Origin: CALROG01 sp943369755
Lineage (GTDB): Bacteria; Pseudomonadota; Gammaproteobacteria; Burkholderiales; Burkholderiaceae_C
NCBI GenBank assembly: GCA_943369755.1
Contig: CALROG020000030.1
Coordinates: 1-52,272, forward strand
DNA length: 52,272 nt
Direction: 5' to 3'
Every line of letters begins with the position of its first letter. The stretch's first letter is position 1. The translations under genes were made by a program, and so were the position numbers. This document shows positions 50,742-52,272 of this stretch, in pieces. The notes under the pieces were generated by a model. It saw only the letters and a list, made by a program, of their open reading frames with translations, had not been told where the DNA came from and did no database searches.

Positions 50742-52272
50742 GCCTCATCGAAGTCAAGGTGCCGGACATCGGCGATTTTTCAGAAGTAGCCGTGATCGAG
50801 GTGCTGGTCAAGCCTGGCGACACCATCAAGGCCGAGCAAAGCCTGATCACTGTGGAGTCGGACAAAGCGTCGATGGAGATTCCGTCAGCAGCCGCAGGCG
50901 TGGTCAAGGAGCTCAAGGTCAAGCTTGGCGACAAGGTGAAAGAGGGCTCGGTGGTGTTGCTGCTGGAGCCGTCTGCAACCGCCGCGTCAGAGGCAAAACC
51001 GGCTGTAGCCCGCGTGGATGCTGCGCCAGCCACTACAAAAACTGTAGCGCCCGCCGTCGTGCCAGGGGCCAGCAACTTCGCCGGAACCGCTGACCTGGAC
51101 TGCGACTTGCTGGTTCTGGGGGCTGGCCCTGGTGGCTACTCGGCAGCGTTTCGAGCCGCTGACCTGGGCCTGAAGGTGGTGCTGGTCGAACGCTATGCCA
51201 CGCTGGGCGGGGTGTGTTTGAACGTGGGCTGCATCCCGTCCAAAGCCTTGCTGCACGTGGCCGCCGTAATGGACGAGGTGAGCCACCTGGGCGCACTGGG
51301 CATTGAATTTGGTGCACCCAAAGTCAACATCGACACCTTGCGCGGGCACAAAGAAAAAGTCATTGGCAAGCTCACCGGCGGATTGAGCGCCATGGCCAAG
51401 ATGCGCAAGGTCACCACCGTGCGTGGTGTCGGCCAGTTCGTGGGTGCCAACCATGTTGAGGTGCAAGAAACCACCGGCGCGCAAGGCCAGGAAAAGACTG
51501 GAACCAAGAAAGTCATCGCCTTCAAGAAGTGCATCATCGCTGCCGGTAGCCAGGCGGTGCGCCTGCCCTTCATGCCCGAAGACCCGCGCGTGGTGGACTC
51601 CACCGGCGCACTGGAACTGAAAGAAGTGCCCAAACGCATGCTCATATTGGGCGGCGGCATCATTGGCCTTGAGATGGGTACGGTTTACAGCACGCTGGGC
51701 GCGCGCCTGGACGTGGTGGAAATGATGGACGGCCTGATGCAGGGCGCGGACCGCGACCTGGTCAAGATCTGGCAAAAGATGAATGCCAAGCGCTTTGACA
51801 ACATCATGCTCAAGACCAAAACGGTGAGTGCACGCGCTTTGCCTGAAGGCATTGAGGTGACGTTTGCGCCAGCCGAGGAGGGCGGCACCGCCCCCGCCCC
51901 GCAGGTCTACGACCTGGTGCTGCAAGCCGTGGGCCGCACGCCCAACGGCAAGAAGATCGCCGCCGACAAGGCTGGCGTGGCCGTCACAGACCGCGGCTTC
52001 ATCAACGTAGACATTCAAATGCGCACCAACGTGCCGCACATCTTTGCCATCGGCGACATCGTGGGCCAGCCCATGCTGGCGCACAAGGCGGTGCACGAGG
52101 CGCATGTGGCGGCTGAAGTGATTGCCGGCGAACTGCAAGGCAACAAGGAACTGGCATCCGCCGCCTTCAATGCCCGCGTGATTCCCAGCGTGGCCTACAC
52201 CGACCCCGAAGTGGCGTGGGTTGGCCTGACCGAAGATCAGGCGAAGGCACAGGGCATCAAGGTCAAGAAGGG
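50738..52272 (+). CDS. lpdA: Dihydrolipoamide dehydrogenase E3 with N-terminal lipoyl domain (3' end outside window)
   Basis: 511 residues visible; the C-terminal dimerisation domain is cut by the window end. Residues 1-78 form a lipoyl domain with Lys43, as in some betaproteobacterial E3 enzymes. A linker (about 79-120) contains AVARVDAAPATTKTVA, encoded by a dispersed repeat. Then comes the FAD motif LLVLGAGPGGYSAAFRAADLG, the redox disulfide Cys160/Cys165 in GGVCLNVGCIPSK, the NAD motif LILGGGIIGLEMGTVYSTLG, and FAIGDIVGQPMLAHKA. It reoxidises dihydrolipoyl groups of AceF. ATG 50738 overlaps the previous stop. Confidence 0.97.
   Translation, partial: MSLIEVKVPDIGDFSEVAVIEVLVKPGDTIKAEQSLITVESDKASMEIPSAAAGVVKELKVKLGDKVKEGSVVLLLEPSATAASEAKPAVARVDAAPATTKTVAPAVVPGASNFAGTADLDCDLLVLGAGPGGYSAAFRAADLGLKVVLVERYATLGGVCLNVGCIPSKALLHVAAVMDEVSHLGALGIEFGAPKVNIDTLRGHKEKVIGKLTGGLSAMAKMRKVTTVRGVGQFVGANHVEVQETTGAQGQEKTGTKKVIAFKKCIIAAGSQAVRLPFMPEDPRVVDSTGALELKEVPKRMLILGGGIIGLEMGTVYSTLGARLDVVEMMDGLMQGADRDLVKIWQKMNAKRFDNIMLKTKTVSARALPEGIEVTFAPAEEGGTAPAPQVYDLVLQAVGRTPNGKKIAADKAGVAVTDRGFINVDIQMRTNVPHIFAIGDIVGQPMLAHKAVHEAHVAAEVIAGELQGNKELASAAFNARVIPSVAYTDPEVAWVGLTEDQAKAQGIKVKK
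50990..51048 (-). repeat. Dispersed palindromic repeat in the lpdA linker
   Basis: GAGGCAAAACCGGCTGTAGC, then GATGCTGCGCCAGCCACTAC and CTACAAAAACTGTAGC. It shares all three blocks with the aceF copy. Because aceF and lpdA also share lipoyl domains, this pair could partly reflect domain duplication. Confidence 0.8.

Noticed and set aside
48450..51048. Shared aceF/lpdA linker peptide as proof of repeat insertion
   Set aside because: Taken alone, this pair could come from duplication of a lipoyl domain plus linker; the repeat claim rests on the unrelated phaZ, hscA and LhgO-like copies as well.

Overview
The window (52,272 bp, high GC, dense coding, many ATGA/GTGA-type overlaps) looks like chromosomal DNA of a facultative betaproteobacterium, most likely a Comamonadaceae member (Rhodoferax/Polaromonas-like). 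This is inferred from gene content and from two kinds of dispersed palindromic repeat that I recall from that family; no search was run. No phage, IS transposase, CRISPR array or rRNA was seen. One tRNA gene is present (tRNA-Val, anticodon CAC).

Region 1 (1-12901) is a same-strand locus: a periplasmic adaptor (HlyD/RND-adaptor type), a 2435-residue LEPR-XLL surface protein (LEPR-XLL motif, DUF7948-like and SBBP domains, five ~275-residue cadherin-like repeats, Pro-rich stalk, C-terminal membrane segment), a hybrid histidine kinase (PAS-HisKA-HATPase-REC-Hpt) and a REC-GGDEF-EAL protein whose output domains look degenerate. This couples a giant surface protein to a dedicated phosphorelay and is the least described system in the window. 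Region 2 (13041-18231) is a translationally coupled three-gene 2-oxoacid oxidoreductase whose electron-transfer subunit is a GltD-like flavoprotein fused to ferredoxin domains, followed by a CBS-pair protein.

Region 3 (18263-25395) holds a small RsxB-like ferredoxin protein coupled to intracellular PHB depolymerase, a DODA-type dioxygenase, a TauE/SafE permease, an aromatic/aspartate aminotransferase and UvrB. Region 4 (25490-31028) is the ISC iron-sulfur operon iscR-iscS-iscU-iscA-hscB-hscA-fdx, with an IscR-type operator, a structured leader, and an intrinsic terminator between iscA and hscB. A 271-bp element with perfect 29-bp terminal inverted repeats (31025-31295) sits exactly between fdx and the convergent SDR gene, and its ends form the stop codons of both.

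Region 5 (31292-42349) is housekeeping and metabolism: SDR, dnaQ, tRNA-Val, LysR with a divergent Bug-type binding protein, N-formylglutamate amidohydrolase, an LhgO-like FAD enzyme, pyrD, rpiA, a periplasmic glutaredoxin-like protein, prlC and folD. Region 6 (42373-end) is a FixL/FixJ-type two-component pair divergent from the pyruvate dehydrogenase operon aceE-aceF-X-lpdA. X is a proteasome/HslV-fold Ntn hydrolase matching the poorly studied betaproteobacterial proteasome homologue (BPH), embedded between aceF and lpdA.

A ~55-60 bp palindromic repeat lies inside at least five coding sequences (phaZ, hscA, the LhgO-like gene, aceF, lpdA). In three of them it encodes nearly the same peptide (…APATTKTVA).
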